From assembly GCA_021731145.1 (NCBI GenBank), contig JAKFXX010000003.1, positions 1-64,000 of the forward strand: a stretch of 64,000 nt of DNA. Reading direction: 5' to 3'. The translations under genes were made by a program, and so were the position numbers. Within the stretch, counting starts at the first letter, position 1; each line of letters begins with the position of its first letter. This document shows, piece after piece, positions 41,360-50,514 of the stretch. A model generated the notes under the pieces. The model saw only the letters and a program-made list of their open reading frames with translations, had not been told where the DNA came from and made no database searches. This stretch comes from Gammaproteobacteria bacterium. Lineage in GTDB: Bacteria; Pseudomonadota; Gammaproteobacteria; Ga0077554; Ga007554.

Positions 41360-41593
41360 GTGATGGGTGTTCCTGGGTAAGTTTGCTGGTGTTGTTAAGG
41401 TATCGGTAGGGCGATTTTTTTTCTGCGTAGCAAGTCATGCTGGATATGTGATGCGGCGCACAATTTGGGGATTTAGTCTGTACGGTAAGCTCAGATGTGC
41501 TGTTTTTTTGCTATCGCGGGGTACTTCAACGCCAACGTTGGTTGGCGTGGCAGGAGTATAGACTGACGTTTCTTGATGAAAAAAGATGAAGGG

Positions 41594-42592
41594 CTACAGG
41601 GTAAACTTGTCCTTGGGCCGGTTATCCCACATTGCGCGTGCCAATGCCTCGGCGGCTTCAAACGATTCCGCCCGGCCCATGAGTTTGAGTGCGATGGCAG
41701 CGGTGCCGGTGACTGCGGCCAGGCCATATTCATCCTCTATATCGCCGCGCCACAGCGCCGCCAGGCGACGCACATCCATGGTTTCATCCTTCATGTGACG
41801 TTGATCTTCAAACATGGCAGGCCACAGCTCCTCGCCGGCGACGCCTTCATGCACTGTCAGCACCTGGCTTAACGCATCCGGATTGCGTTCGATCTCGCCG
41901 CCATCACCTTTAAGCACTGCCGCATGGGGCTGGTTGAGCAGCAGTGCCGCCTGCTGATGGATCTCTTTGTAGCCGGGATGGAAGATGCCTTGCATCAGGT
42001 AGGGTGCCTGGAAGGGATTGAGCATGCGCACCAGGGTATGAACCGGAGAACGCAGCCCCAGCACATCACGCAGGTCGATAATTGACTGAAGTTTTGGCTG
42101 AAACCGCTCCAGCGGCAGAAAGGCAAAGCCATGCTGACGGATGCGCATGGCGGCGTCGTCGAGCGACTGGCTGGCTGGAATGCCCAGGGACTCCAGCGCC
42201 GCATGAGTATATACGCGCTCGTGTTTGTGCCCGCCGATGCCGTGCATCAGTATCGAGATGCCGTTTTCGGCCAGCAGCAGGGTGGAGAGGGTAAACCACG
42301 GCAACTGCCGGCGCTTGCCTGCGTAGGATGACCAGTCCAGATCAATCCGAGGGAGGGGATTGGGCAACGCCAGGGAGTCACGCGCCGCGCGCACGAAGCC
42401 GGCGAGCTCCTGGGGGCTTTCCTCCTTGACGCGCATCAGCATCAGGAAGGCGCCGAGTTGCACCGGTTCGACTGCATTGGCGAGGATCAGGCGCATCGCT
42501 TCATAGGCCTCGTCCTGCGTCAGCGAGCGCGAGCCCTTTTTGCCTTTGCCGAGGATGCGCACGTATTGCGCGAATATGTGTTCTTCAGTCAC
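41594..42592 (-). CDS. ybiB: YbiB/TrpD2-like glycosyltransferase-fold protein
   Basis: A 332-residue homologue of anthranilate phosphoribosyltransferase. The N-terminal helical domain (SLTQDEAYEAMRLILANAVEPVQLGAFLMLMRVKEES) and the LLAENGISILMHGIGGHKHERVYTHAALESLGI segment match the YbiB/TrpD2 group, which lacks true TrpD activity and binds nucleic acid in E. coli. The gene is likely monocistronic. The shared hairpin at 42611-42644 separates it from the upstream gene. Confidence 0.8.
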   Translation of the reverse strand: MTEEHIFAQYVRILGKGKKGSRSLTQDEAYEAMRLILANAVEPVQLGAFLMLMRVKEESPQELAGFVRAARDSLALPNPLPRIDLDWSSYAGKRRQLPWFTLSTLLLAENGISILMHGIGGHKHERVYTHAALESLGIPASQSLDDAAMRIRQHGFAFLPLERFQPKLQSIIDLRDVLGLRSPVHTLVRMLNPFQAPYLMQGIFHPGYKEIHQQAALLLNQPHAAVLKGDGGEIERNPDALSQVLTVHEGVAGEELWPAMFEDQRHMKDETMDVRRLAALWRGDIEDEYGLAAVTGTAAIALKLMGRAESFEAAEALARAMWDNRPKDKFTL

Positions 42593-42610
42593 GGTGTTGT
42601 GTCCTTACAA

Positions 42611-42644
42611 TAAAAACCCCCGGTGGCGGGATGCCTGCCGGGGG
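42611..42644 (-). terminator. Intrinsic terminator of the BAX-inhibitor family gene
   Basis: cccccgg (42617-42623) pairs with ccggggg (42638-42644). On the minus strand the hairpin is followed by TTTTTA (complement of 42611-42616), a standard terminator for the gene at 42687-43364. Confidence 0.75.
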
Positions 42645-42686
42645 GGGTGTGCTTTACGTTGCCACTTATATGCTGGGGGTGCAACG

Positions 42687-43364
42687 TCAATCATCACCAC
42701 TGGTTACGCCCAGCAGGTGTAGCAGGCTGGTGAACAGATTGAAGATGCTGACATACAGGGAGACGGTCGCCAGGATGTAGTTGGTTTCGCCGCCATGCAC
42801 AATCTGGCTGGTTTCGAACAGGATCAGGCCAGAGGCGAGCAGCACGAACATGGCGGAAACCGCCAGCGCCAGGGTAGGCATTTCAAAAAAGATTGCACCC
42901 AGGCCCGCCAGGAATGCCACCAGCACGCCGACGAACAGGAAGCCGCCCATGAAGCTGAAGTCCTTGCGCGTGGTCAAGGCATAGGTGGACAGGCCGAGGA
43001 AGATTGCGCCGGTCGCGCCCATCGCGGTCATGACAACCTGGCCCCCATTGGGCATGCCGAGGTAAGAGCTGATAACGGGACCCAGGGTGAGGCCCATGAA
43101 GCCGGTCAGCCCGAACACCGACAACAGCCCCCAGGCGCTGTTTTGCAGCTTGTAAGTCAGGAACAGCAGCCCGAAATAACCCACCAGGGTGATAATCAGT
43201 CCGGGGTGAGGCAGCTTGAGCACGATAGACGCACCTGCGGTCGCGGCGCTGAACAGCAGGGTCATCGCCAGCAACGTATAGGTGTTCCTGATCATCTTGT
43301 TGGCGGCAAGCGCCGAGCCAGTGCTGCTGGCGGTCGTGGCAACAGGTTGTTGGTAGCGGTTCAT
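42687..43364 (-). CDS. BAX inhibitor-1/YccA family membrane protein
   Basis: A 225-residue protein with seven predicted membrane helices. The family features GLTGFMGLTLGPVISSYL, TGAIFLGLSTYALTTRKDFSFMGGFL and the C-terminal LFETSQIVHGG are all visible. YccA-type members inhibit FtsH proteolysis of membrane proteins and so connect functionally to HflKC elsewhere in the window. I start it at ATG 43364 (MNRYQQ), preceded by aggag; an ORF extension upstream is unlikely. Confidence 0.88.
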   Translation of the reverse strand: MNRYQQPVATTASSTGSALAANKMIRNTYTLLAMTLLFSAATAGASIVLKLPHPGLIITLVGYFGLLFLTYKLQNSAWGLLSVFGLTGFMGLTLGPVISSYLGMPNGGQVVMTAMGATGAIFLGLSTYALTTRKDFSFMGGFLFVGVLVAFLAGLGAIFFEMPTLALAVSAMFVLLASGLILFETSQIVHGGETNYILATVSLYVSIFNLFTSLLHLLGVTSGDD

Positions 43365-43542
43365 TGGGGGGGGGCTCCTGAAAAATGGAAAAAGAATACG
43401 CTTTGTAGGTGAGACAATTTTGCGTTGGACTTGTTCCAAGCTTATCTTTTACGTCTATATCATGTCAAAGTTTTGGTTGTGTGCTGGTATTTTATCCTCT
43501 TTTTCGGTTATCCTTCTGCGGATAGCATGACCTGACATGTCA

Positions 43543-43633
43543 GGAGAGGTGGCTGAGCGGTCGAAAGCGACGGTCTTGAAAACCGTTGAAGGGCATCCCC
43601 CTTCCGTGGGTTCGAATCCCACCCTCTCCGCCA
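43543..43633 (+). tRNA. tRNA-Ser (UGA)
   Basis: A 91-base class II tRNA. The acceptor stem ggagagg/cctctcc, discriminator G and encoded CCA are present. The anticodon loop ctTGAaa gives UGA (codon UCA). The long variable arm (ggcatcccccttcc) and T-arm gggttcgaatccc are intact. Confidence 0.95.
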
Positions 43634-43810
43634 TATTTCCCTTCTGTATTTTCCTCACGTTTCATTCCGCCCGCTGTGTAGTAATCAATCCGCTCTTCTG
43701 CGGATGGTTTTCCTGCTCATCTTTTACGTCATCGAGCCGATATTTCCCTTGAAGGAGGTCTGCCCCCGCAGGTCAGATATTCGTACTTAAGCCGGAAGGT
43801 GGATGCTGCA

Positions 43811-44260
43811 ATGACGGCACAACAAGATAAAGATGACGAACGCATCGGTTTTTTATTGGATTTCATGGCGTCGTATGCAAAACCCGTTGTTGTCGTTGCG
43901 GAGGATGATGAAAGTATCGGCTTTTTGTTGAATTTCATGTTGACGCGAGAAGGATTTGATGTGCTGATGGCCACGGATGGCCGCCAAGCGAAGGCTCTGA
44001 TAGATGAAATACCCCCGCCAAGCATGGTGCTGCTCGACCTGATGCTGCCCTATGCGGATGGCTTTGAAGTGAATGCCCACATCCGCTCCAAGCCCGAGTG
44101 GAGTGATGTGCCTGTGATCATGTTGACGGGAAGATCACAGGAACGCGACATAGTCCGGGCGTTCGATGCGGGCGTTTGCGATTACATTATCAAGCCTTTT
44201 CAGCCGGTGGAGCTGATAGCCAGGGTGCGACGCCATTTAAAGGTAAAAACAGCGGCATGA
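43811..44260 (+). CDS. Single-domain response regulator with duplicated N-terminal segment
   Basis: A 149-residue receiver domain with no output domain: acidic pocket EDDES (31-35), phospho-Asp D76 (VLLDLMLP), Thr in MLTGRS and Lys in YIIKPFQP. The first 24 residues contain DDERIGFLLDFM, a near copy of DDESIGFLLNFM (32-43), 72 bases apart and 30/36 identical in DNA, so the N-terminus arose by partial duplication. It leads a four-gene operon with YaiO-like, HEAT and GT2 proteins and probably controls them through protein contact. I prefer ATG 43811 (spaced from aggtgg) over an in-frame GTG at 43799. Confidence 0.85.
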   Translation: MTAQQDKDDERIGFLLDFMASYAKPVVVVAEDDESIGFLLNFMLTREGFDVLMATDGRQAKALIDEIPPPSMVLLDLMLPYADGFEVNAHIRSKPEWSDVPVIMLTGRSQERDIVRAFDAGVCDYIIKPFQPVELIARVRRHLKVKTAA

Positions 44261-45078
44261 AATGGATTAAATACACTTGCCTGACAGGGTTGATGACCTT
44301 TATTCACTTTTCTGCCATGGCGGCGGAGATTGAGCTTGGTCATGCCTATGACAACCTGAATAATCAACTTCCTGGTTGGCGCAGTACCTATATTGAGGCC
44401 ATGCAAAAAATTGCCGAGCGTAAGGTTGTTTATGGCGTTGCGCGTGAAACAGAGCGTTTTTCTTTCAATGACAGAGAGTTTCTGGCCGGGATGTATTATC
44501 CATTAGGCCAGCGTTGGACGGTTCTGCTTGAGGGTAATGCAAGCCCAACCCACCGTGTGTTGCCGCAGTGGTCTATGCTGGGGCAAGTGCAGTATGCCTT
44601 TGGGCAGGGGTGGGGCATCCACATGGGATGGCGCCACACAAACTATAAAACAAGCTGCGACCTGAGCGATGATTCAAGGGCACTCTGCAAGAATCTGGAA
44701 TTGCCAGGCACGGGCCATATAACCTCCGGCATCAATCGAGAAATTCTCGTTCTGGAGCGCTATTGGCAAAATTATCGCGCGGCCTATACCTTTTCCGCGA
44801 GCCAGGTCGAAGGAGGGGGATCCCCCGTCGGGCATGCGCTCCAGCTCGGTTATTACTATGGCGATCGCAACAATATAAACATAATTTATGCCACAGGCCA
44901 GGAAGTGCAGAATGTAGGAAAGGGGGTGTTGCGCACCTCGGATATACAGACATTGGCATTGACGGGCCGCTACTGGGTTACACCCGCGTGGGCTGTTACT
45001 CACGAAATCAGCCTGCATGAACAGGGTGATATCTATACCAGAAAAGGAGTTCGCCTTGGAATTCGCCACGTCTTCTGA
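44257..45078 (+). CDS. YaiO-family outer membrane beta-barrel protein
   Basis: A 273-residue protein with a signal peptide (MKWIKYTCLTGLMTFIHFSAMA) and alternating hydrophobic strands typical of a small outer-membrane barrel. It ends in an aromatic F (GIRHVF), as barrels do. The segment GMYYPLGQRWTVLLEGNASPTHRVLPQW is characteristic of YaiO-type proteins associated with polysaccharide loci. The ATG overlaps the response regulator stop (ATGA). It is a candidate export channel for the polymer made by the GT2 enzyme of the operon. Confidence 0.82.
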   Translation: MKWIKYTCLTGLMTFIHFSAMAAEIELGHAYDNLNNQLPGWRSTYIEAMQKIAERKVVYGVARETERFSFNDREFLAGMYYPLGQRWTVLLEGNASPTHRVLPQWSMLGQVQYAFGQGWGIHMGWRHTNYKTSCDLSDDSRALCKNLELPGTGHITSGINREILVLERYWQNYRAAYTFSASQVEGGGSPVGHALQLGYYYGDRNNINIIYATGQEVQNVGKGVLRTSDIQTLALTGRYWVTPAWAVTHEISLHEQGDIYTRKGVRLGIRHVF

Positions 45079-46111
45079 TCCGATAGTAAATCTGGTGTTC
45101 TGGACAGGGATCGCTGTGATTTTCATTATTATTTTCATGGTGCCCTATGTAATTTCTTTGCGTTATATGCTTATTCGTGAAGAGCGGCGCAGAAAGCTCT
45201 TTATGGATATCTGGCGCCCAATCCTGATTCGAAGCCTGGAATCCATCCCTGATGTTCTCCCCCCTGTTAAAAAAAAGGATTGGCCGGTTTTATTCAATCT
45301 TTGGAATCACTTTCATGAATCCCTACGGGGTAGCGCAAAGGATAACCTCAACGAAATCGCGCGCAAGGCCGGGATGCTTGAGGTTGCAGAGCGCCTACTA
45401 AAGAAAAGCAAGGTGAGACCCCGTTTTGCAGCAATTACTACATTAGGATTGCTGCGCGAAAAATCAGTCTGGGATGAGATAAAAGACGCAGCTGTTGATG
45501 ACCACCCCTCCGTGTCGTTGGCTGCGATGAAGGCGCTGATTCGAATTGATGAAGAGCGTGCGATGCCATTCATCATCCCCTTGATCAGTGCGCGGACAGA
45601 CTGGCCACCTGCCAGGGTTGCCAACATCCTGCATGAGGCTTCACCTCATGTTATCTGTGCAGCATTGGCGGATGCGGTATTGCATTCACCTGAGCTGCAT
45701 ATTCCACGCCTGATCCGTTATTTTGAGACTATCGCCTGTGATTCATCGACAGTGGTTCTTCGTCAGGTGATAGAAAAATTCCCAACCGACGCGGTTCTTT
45801 CAGCCTGCCTTCATGCTTTCAAGAGCCCTGATGCCCTGGATATCGTGCGGAAGAACCTTACGCATTCCGCGTGGCATGTGCGGGTTCAGGCGGTGAGGGC
45901 CTTGGGGAGGATGGGGTTAATAGATGACAAATATATTTTAATAAATATGTTGTGTGATCAGCAGTGGTGGGTACGTTACCGGGCAGCCCAGGCGTTATCC
46001 AGTTTGCCATTTATAAGCAGTGCTGATCTCGATAAAATCAGGGACGAACAGACTGACCGCTACGCGAAAGATATTCTCGCCCAGGTGATCGCTGAAAAGA
46101 GGATGGTATGA
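45056..46111 (+). CDS. Membrane-anchored HEAT-repeat protein
   Basis: A protein of about 351 residues with one N-terminal membrane helix (IVNLVFWTGIAVIFIIIFMVPYVI, a split hydrophobic run) and a cytosolic array of HEAT/armadillo repeats, for example RPRFAAITTLGLLREKSVWDEI, HPSVSLAAMKALIRI and AWHVRVQAVRALGRMGLIDD. Such arrays bind proteins. The best ribosome binding site (aaaaggag) stands six bases before TTG 45056, so I use that start; an ATG at 45017 would give a longer N-terminus but lacks a site. The following GT2 gene overlaps by four bases. A scaffold or regulator of the synthase is plausible. Confidence 0.78.
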   Translation: MEFATSSDPIVNLVFWTGIAVIFIIIFMVPYVISLRYMLIREERRRKLFMDIWRPILIRSLESIPDVLPPVKKKDWPVLFNLWNHFHESLRGSAKDNLNEIARKAGMLEVAERLLKKSKVRPRFAAITTLGLLREKSVWDEIKDAAVDDHPSVSLAAMKALIRIDEERAMPFIIPLISARTDWPPARVANILHEASPHVICAALADAVLHSPELHIPRLIRYFETIACDSSTVVLRQVIEKFPTDAVLSACLHAFKSPDALDIVRKNLTHSAWHVRVQAVRALGRMGLIDDKYILINMLCDQQWWVRYRAAQALSSLPFISSADLDKIRDEQTDRYAKDILAQVIAEKRMV

Positions 46112-47520
46112 CATTATCCGATATAATATTGATGTCCCAGTGGTTCTTCCTGCTGTATTTCATTGGCATGAACCTGGGATACATTATGCTTAATGTAATG
46201 TCGTTCTTTACCCTTACGCGTTATATGCAAGAGCATGGTGCTGAGGAAGGGCTTTCCCAAGAGTATGCCGATTTGCAATTGCCAATCAGCATTCTGTCCC
46301 CTGCGTACAATGAGGAAGCAACGGTTGCGGCGTCAGTTCGCTCCTTGTTGCAATTGACCTATCCTGAATATGAGATCATTGTTATCAATGACGGCTCAAA
46401 AGATAAAACATTGGAGGTGCTGATTCAGGAGTTTTCGTTGGTCCCCTTCCCGGAAGCCTACCGGGTTCGCCTTCAAACAAAACCCGTCATAACCATCTAC
46501 CAGTCCACGGTATATCCTAATCTGCGCGTTATCGATAAGGAAAATGGCGGCAAGGCCGACGCCCTCAACGTTGGCATAAACAGCGCGCGCTACCCGCTTT
46601 TTTGCTGTATTGACGCTGATTCAATTTTGCAGCGCGACAGCCTGGAAAAAGTAGTTCTACCCTTTTTGGAGGATCCTACCACGGTTGCCTCCGGCGGCAC
46701 GGTGCGCATTGCAAATGGTTGCGAGGTGAGCGGTGGCTTTTTGGTGGGTACGGGATTGCCGAGTAATCCTCTGGCATTGTTTCAGATCGTGGAATACATG
46801 CGTGCCTTTTTGTTCGGCAGGCTGGGGTGGTCACCCTTAAACGCCTTGCTGATTATCTCCGGTGCATTTGGTGTATTCCATAAAGAAAAAGTGATATCCG
46901 CTGGAGGGTATCTCACCAATACCATTGGTGAAGATATGGAGCTGGTCGTGCGTCTGCACCGGCATTTGCGTCAACAAGGCGTACCTTATCGCATTACCTT
47001 TGTTCCCGATCCCATTTGCTGGACGGAAGCACCGGAAGATCTGAAAACGCTGAAAAGCCAGAGAGTCCGTTGGCAGCGCGGACTTGCAGAAAGCCTGGCT
47101 AAAAATTTCGAGCTGCTATTTAATCGTAAAGGGGGAACGGTAGGCTGGCTGGCTTTTCCATTTATGATGATCTTTGAATGGCTGGGGGCGATCATTGAGG
47201 TGATAGGTTATATCTTCATGGCGGTTGCGTTCATCTTTGGCATGATTTCAGGGCAGGCGATGGTGGCATTTCTCATTGTGGCGATAGGGCTTGGCGTGTT
47301 GCTTTCCGTCAGCGCCTTCCTGCTAGAGGAAATATCGTTTCATATTTACCCAAAACCCAAGCATATTCTTATCCTGTTTCTTGTCGCCATCGCGGAAAAT
47401 TTCGGTTATCGCCAGTTGAATTCGGTATGGCGGCTGATGGGTTTATATCATTGGGCTCGCGGCAAAAAAGGCCATTGGGGAGAGATGACCAGAAAGGCGT
47501 CGTGGCATAAGACGGGGTGA
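46108..47520 (+). CDS. Family 2 processive glycosyltransferase
   Basis: A 470-residue membrane glycosyltransferase. The catalytic domain has SPAYNEEATVAASVRSLL, VINDGSKDKT (first acidic motif), DADSILQRD (DxD), EDMELVVRLHRH and QRVRWQRG (QxxRW), the set found in processive synthases such as chitin/hyaluronan/poly-GlcNAc enzymes. Several membrane helices lie at both ends. It ends a four-gene operon and is convergent with the PgaA-like gene 13 bases beyond. The polymer is unknown. Confidence 0.88.
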   Translation: MTLSDIILMSQWFFLLYFIGMNLGYIMLNVMSFFTLTRYMQEHGAEEGLSQEYADLQLPISILSPAYNEEATVAASVRSLLQLTYPEYEIIVINDGSKDKTLEVLIQEFSLVPFPEAYRVRLQTKPVITIYQSTVYPNLRVIDKENGGKADALNVGINSARYPLFCCIDADSILQRDSLEKVVLPFLEDPTTVASGGTVRIANGCEVSGGFLVGTGLPSNPLALFQIVEYMRAFLFGRLGWSPLNALLIISGAFGVFHKEKVISAGGYLTNTIGEDMELVVRLHRHLRQQGVPYRITFVPDPICWTEAPEDLKTLKSQRVRWQRGLAESLAKNFELLFNRKGGTVGWLAFPFMMIFEWLGAIIEVIGYIFMAVAFIFGMISGQAMVAFLIVAIGLGVLLSVSAFLLEEISFHIYPKPKHILILFLVAIAENFGYRQLNSVWRLMGLYHWARGKKGHWGEMTRKASWHKTG

Positions 47521-47533
47521 CGGGTTGCGTTGG

Positions 47534-49225
47534 TCAGAAAATGAGTGTCAGGTCGATGCCGCCATAGCTGCGTGCGTATCCCCTGCCGAACGCTGAGCTG
47601 GAATTGAAGGCGGAATCGGAGCGACCGACATACAGACGCAGATTTACCGAATCACGGATGTAACGCGAGGCATGAAGTTCCCAGGAATAGATCCCACGGC
47701 CTATGCCCGAGGGTTCTTCACTGAGTCGTCCGAAACCTCCCCTGGCCAGGAAATTCCAGTCCCAGCGCGTGGTTTCTATGCTCGAAATCAACTTGTTTTC
47801 GATATAGCTTTCCGGGTTGTAGTAGCCACGCACGATGTCCGGTTTACTGTTGGAAAAACGGAAACCTTCCCAGCCGAGTGTGACGCGCGGTTGTGTTAAC
47901 ACCAAGCCCTCGATGCGCGCCCGCATGCGATTGCGGACATTGCCGTCATCGAAGCGTCCCAGGCCAAGGCTGGCAGCGGCGGTTATGCGCGGGTGAATCC
48001 TGACTTCTGTTCCTGCACCCAGAGACGTGAACGTGACTTTGTTGCGCACGGACGGAATGTTTTCGATCACTTCGTTGCCTGCATCGAGATCGACCCGCCA
48101 CAGATCGGCGGGCAGCCATTTTGCGCCGGCGCGCCATGCAAAAGTTTGCCAACCCTCAAAGTCACGGACGCCTGCGCTGACGGAGGGCCATATCAATCCG
48201 CGTGGCGCATCGAATGCGCCAAACCTGTCGCCGTAGGAAACGAGCAACTCCTTACCATTGGCGTGCTGTCCGCGCTGTTCGAGCTGCGCAAGGCGCAACG
48301 AGGTTTGCAGTAACCGGGTGGTATCGAACGGGAAACGGAAAGCCAGGGTTTCGGAGTGAATGCGCAGCCTGTCCGTATCGTAAGACGTGGTGGCGCCGAA
48401 GCGTAGCCCACGGAGTGTGTCTACCCTGAGGTGGCGGCGTAGTGTTGTGGCGCCGCCACCGGGCACTCCAGTCAGTGTGCTGAGGGCGAGGCTATCGGCT
48501 CCTGCCCAACGTTGTGCCGTTGCGAGGTCGGTTTTTATCCCGTCATCTGTGGGCCATTTCCCGGCGGCGGCTTCATACTCGCGTGCCGCGAGAAAATGCC
48601 GTCCACTCCAATTGTGCGCGCGCGCCAACCCGAGCGCGGCTTCCTTGTCATCGGGGTTTTCTCTCAACATTGCTTGATAACGCTGCTCTGCTTCGGCATA
48701 ACGATCCATCCATAGCAGCAAACGCGCCTCGCTGTGCCGTGCCCGCATGTCAGCGGCATCGGAAGCGATCAGCTTCTGGTATTCGCCCAGCGCTTCAGCT
48801 AGGCGGTTGTCGTTGCTGAGCGCTTCGGCGAGGCCGTGCCGGGATTCGCGATTAACAGGATCGGCGGCGAGCGATTCACGGAACAGGGTTGCCGCATCCT
48901 GATGCCGACCAGACCAGGTCAATTGCCAAGCCAGCGGCCGTAGTACGTCGTTGCGGCGCTGCGGCGCCACGTCGAGCACGCGCTGGTAGATTGCTATCGC
49001 CTCCTTGTGCCGGTCTGCCCAGGCATTGACGCGTGCAGCTTCGATCAGAAGGTCTGTATCGTCAGGTTTTCCAGCCAGAAGCCGGTCATACATTTTCAGT
49101 GCGCTGGGAAAGTTTTTTTGATCGACAAGCTGTCTGGCGTCTTCACGCATTCCGGCGCATGACAGTCCTGGCCACAGCACAGACAGACTCAGTAACAGTA
49201 GGGGTGCAGTCCTTGCTTTCATCAT
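47534..49225 (-). CDS. PgaA-like TPR plus outer-membrane barrel protein
   Basis: A 563-residue exported protein: a signal peptide (about 1-25), six to seven TPR units (about 30-250; for example DLLIEAARVNAWADRHKEAIAIYQ), then an outer-membrane beta-barrel ending in F (GGIDLTLIF). This architecture matches PgaA, the outer-membrane exporter of poly-N-acetylglucosamine. It starts just downstream of the PgaC-like gene. I use the ATG at 49225 because it begins the signal peptide (MMKARTAPLLLL); a 49249 start would overlap the upstream gene. Confidence 0.82.
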   Translation of the reverse strand: MMKARTAPLLLLSLSVLWPGLSCAGMREDARQLVDQKNFPSALKMYDRLLAGKPDDTDLLIEAARVNAWADRHKEAIAIYQRVLDVAPQRRNDVLRPLAWQLTWSGRHQDAATLFRESLAADPVNRESRHGLAEALSNDNRLAEALGEYQKLIASDAADMRARHSEARLLLWMDRYAEAEQRYQAMLRENPDDKEAALGLARAHNWSGRHFLAAREYEAAAGKWPTDDGIKTDLATAQRWAGADSLALSTLTGVPGGGATTLRRHLRVDTLRGLRFGATTSYDTDRLRIHSETLAFRFPFDTTRLLQTSLRLAQLEQRGQHANGKELLVSYGDRFGAFDAPRGLIWPSVSAGVRDFEGWQTFAWRAGAKWLPADLWRVDLDAGNEVIENIPSVRNKVTFTSLGAGTEVRIHPRITAAASLGLGRFDDGNVRNRMRARIEGLVLTQPRVTLGWEGFRFSNSKPDIVRGYYNPESYIENKLISSIETTRWDWNFLARGGFGRLSEEPSGIGRGIYSWELHASRYIRDSVNLRLYVGRSDSAFNSSSAFGRGYARSYGGIDLTLIF

Positions 49226-49232
49226 GATCACA

Positions 49233-50477
49233 TCACGCCATTTTGCCATTGCGGGCAGTATCCCAGCGCACCGCTTGTTTGGCTGGCTTCCTGAACAGCG
49301 CGGTCATCGAAATCACAGTGGTGAGGGACATCAGCATCCAGTAGATGATCGGATAAAAAACCGCGTAGGGATAATATTTCATGATGTGTCGGTCGTATTT
49401 TTTATCCATCATTGCTCCGGCCAGCAATTGCAACAGGCAGAAGGTGGCGATGAGCATGCCCCATATGTTGGGCAATGGATTCGCACCTATTGGCGTGTGG
49501 CCGAGGCTGAAAGACACCCCCCAAAGAATGGAGAACATGACGAAGCATATTGCCCACACTATGGAGAGCACCGACTCTACATACACCGGCCACATGCGGC
49601 GGTATTTCCAGTGCAGCATGATGTCGTAATGTTTGCGTAACACCTGCATCAAGCCGTGTGCCCAGCGCAGGCGCTGCTTGTAGAGTCCGCGCAATTTTTC
49701 GGGCACGATCATCCAGATCACCGCATTCGGTTCGTAGCGCACGTCGTAGAAACGTTTTTGCAGCTTCCAGGTAAGCTCGATGTCTTCTGTAGGCATCTCT
49801 GGGCTGAAGCCTCCGACATCGAGGATGGCGTCTTTGCGGAACGCGGATACCACGCCAGATACGGTAAGCAGGCGGCCCCATACGCGCTGCGAGCGGCGCA
49901 ACAAGCTGACGATGGATGTGAATTCCATGAGCTGCAAACTGGACAGCAGGGTGGTGGCGTTTTTAACTCGCGGATTACCGGTGACAGCCGCTACCCGCGC
50001 ACTTTCGAAGTGGCGCACCATGTAGCGCAGGGCCTGCGGTTCGGGCTCGGCATCGGCGTCAAGAATCAAGATGATTTCACCACGCAAGCAGGGTAGTGCA
50101 TCGTTGAGCGCCATGGCTTTGCCTTCGTTAATCGTTTTACGGATCAGGCGCACGCCGTGGGATTCGCGGTAACGTGCAACGATGCTCGCCGTGTTGTCAG
50201 TGGAGCCATCGTCAATGACTACAATCTCAAAGTCGGGATAGTCGCTGGCATAGGCTGCCTCTTCATTGTGCGCAGCAATGAGTATCGAAACTTTCGGTGT
50301 ATAGGTTGACGTTGTATCGGGTGGCGTTGTGGGGTTCTTCTCCTGCCGCCAGCGGAAAAACATTGAGGTTGTGACCCACATGACGCTGGTTATCATCGGA
50401 TATAGGGCAAAGAAACCGAGCGTTGCCGCATACAGCAGGCTGCTGTCAATCCACGTGATTATCGAGAGTGTGTCCAT
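49233..50477 (-). CDS. pgaC: PgaC-like poly-GlcNAc synthase (GT2), shortened near the active site
   Basis: A 414-residue glycosyltransferase with flanking membrane helices. The DADAEPEP, TEDIELTWKL and QRLRWAHG motifs, together with the C-terminal PYAVFYPIIYWM and ALFRKPAKQAVRW, closely follow PgaC synthases. Between AHNEE and ASDYPDFE only three residues (AAY) stand where relatives usually have about eleven, so part of the first helix after the nucleotide-binding strand is missing. Whether it remains active is uncertain. It lies between the PgaD-like and PgaA-like genes. Confidence 0.85.
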   Translation of the reverse strand: MDTLSIITWIDSSLLYAATLGFFALYPMITSVMWVTTSMFFRWRQEKNPTTPPDTTSTYTPKVSILIAAHNEEAAYASDYPDFEIVVIDDGSTDNTASIVARYRESHGVRLIRKTINEGKAMALNDALPCLRGEIILILDADAEPEPQALRYMVRHFESARVAAVTGNPRVKNATTLLSSLQLMEFTSIVSLLRRSQRVWGRLLTVSGVVSAFRKDAILDVGGFSPEMPTEDIELTWKLQKRFYDVRYEPNAVIWMIVPEKLRGLYKQRLRWAHGLMQVLRKHYDIMLHWKYRRMWPVYVESVLSIVWAICFVMFSILWGVSFSLGHTPIGANPLPNIWGMLIATFCLLQLLAGAMMDKKYDRHIMKYYPYAVFYPIIYWMLMSLTTVISMTALFRKPAKQAVRWDTARNGKMA

Positions 50478-50514
50478 GAGTCTTCTTTGTGTTGTGGGGG
50501 CAGGTGCGGGGTGG

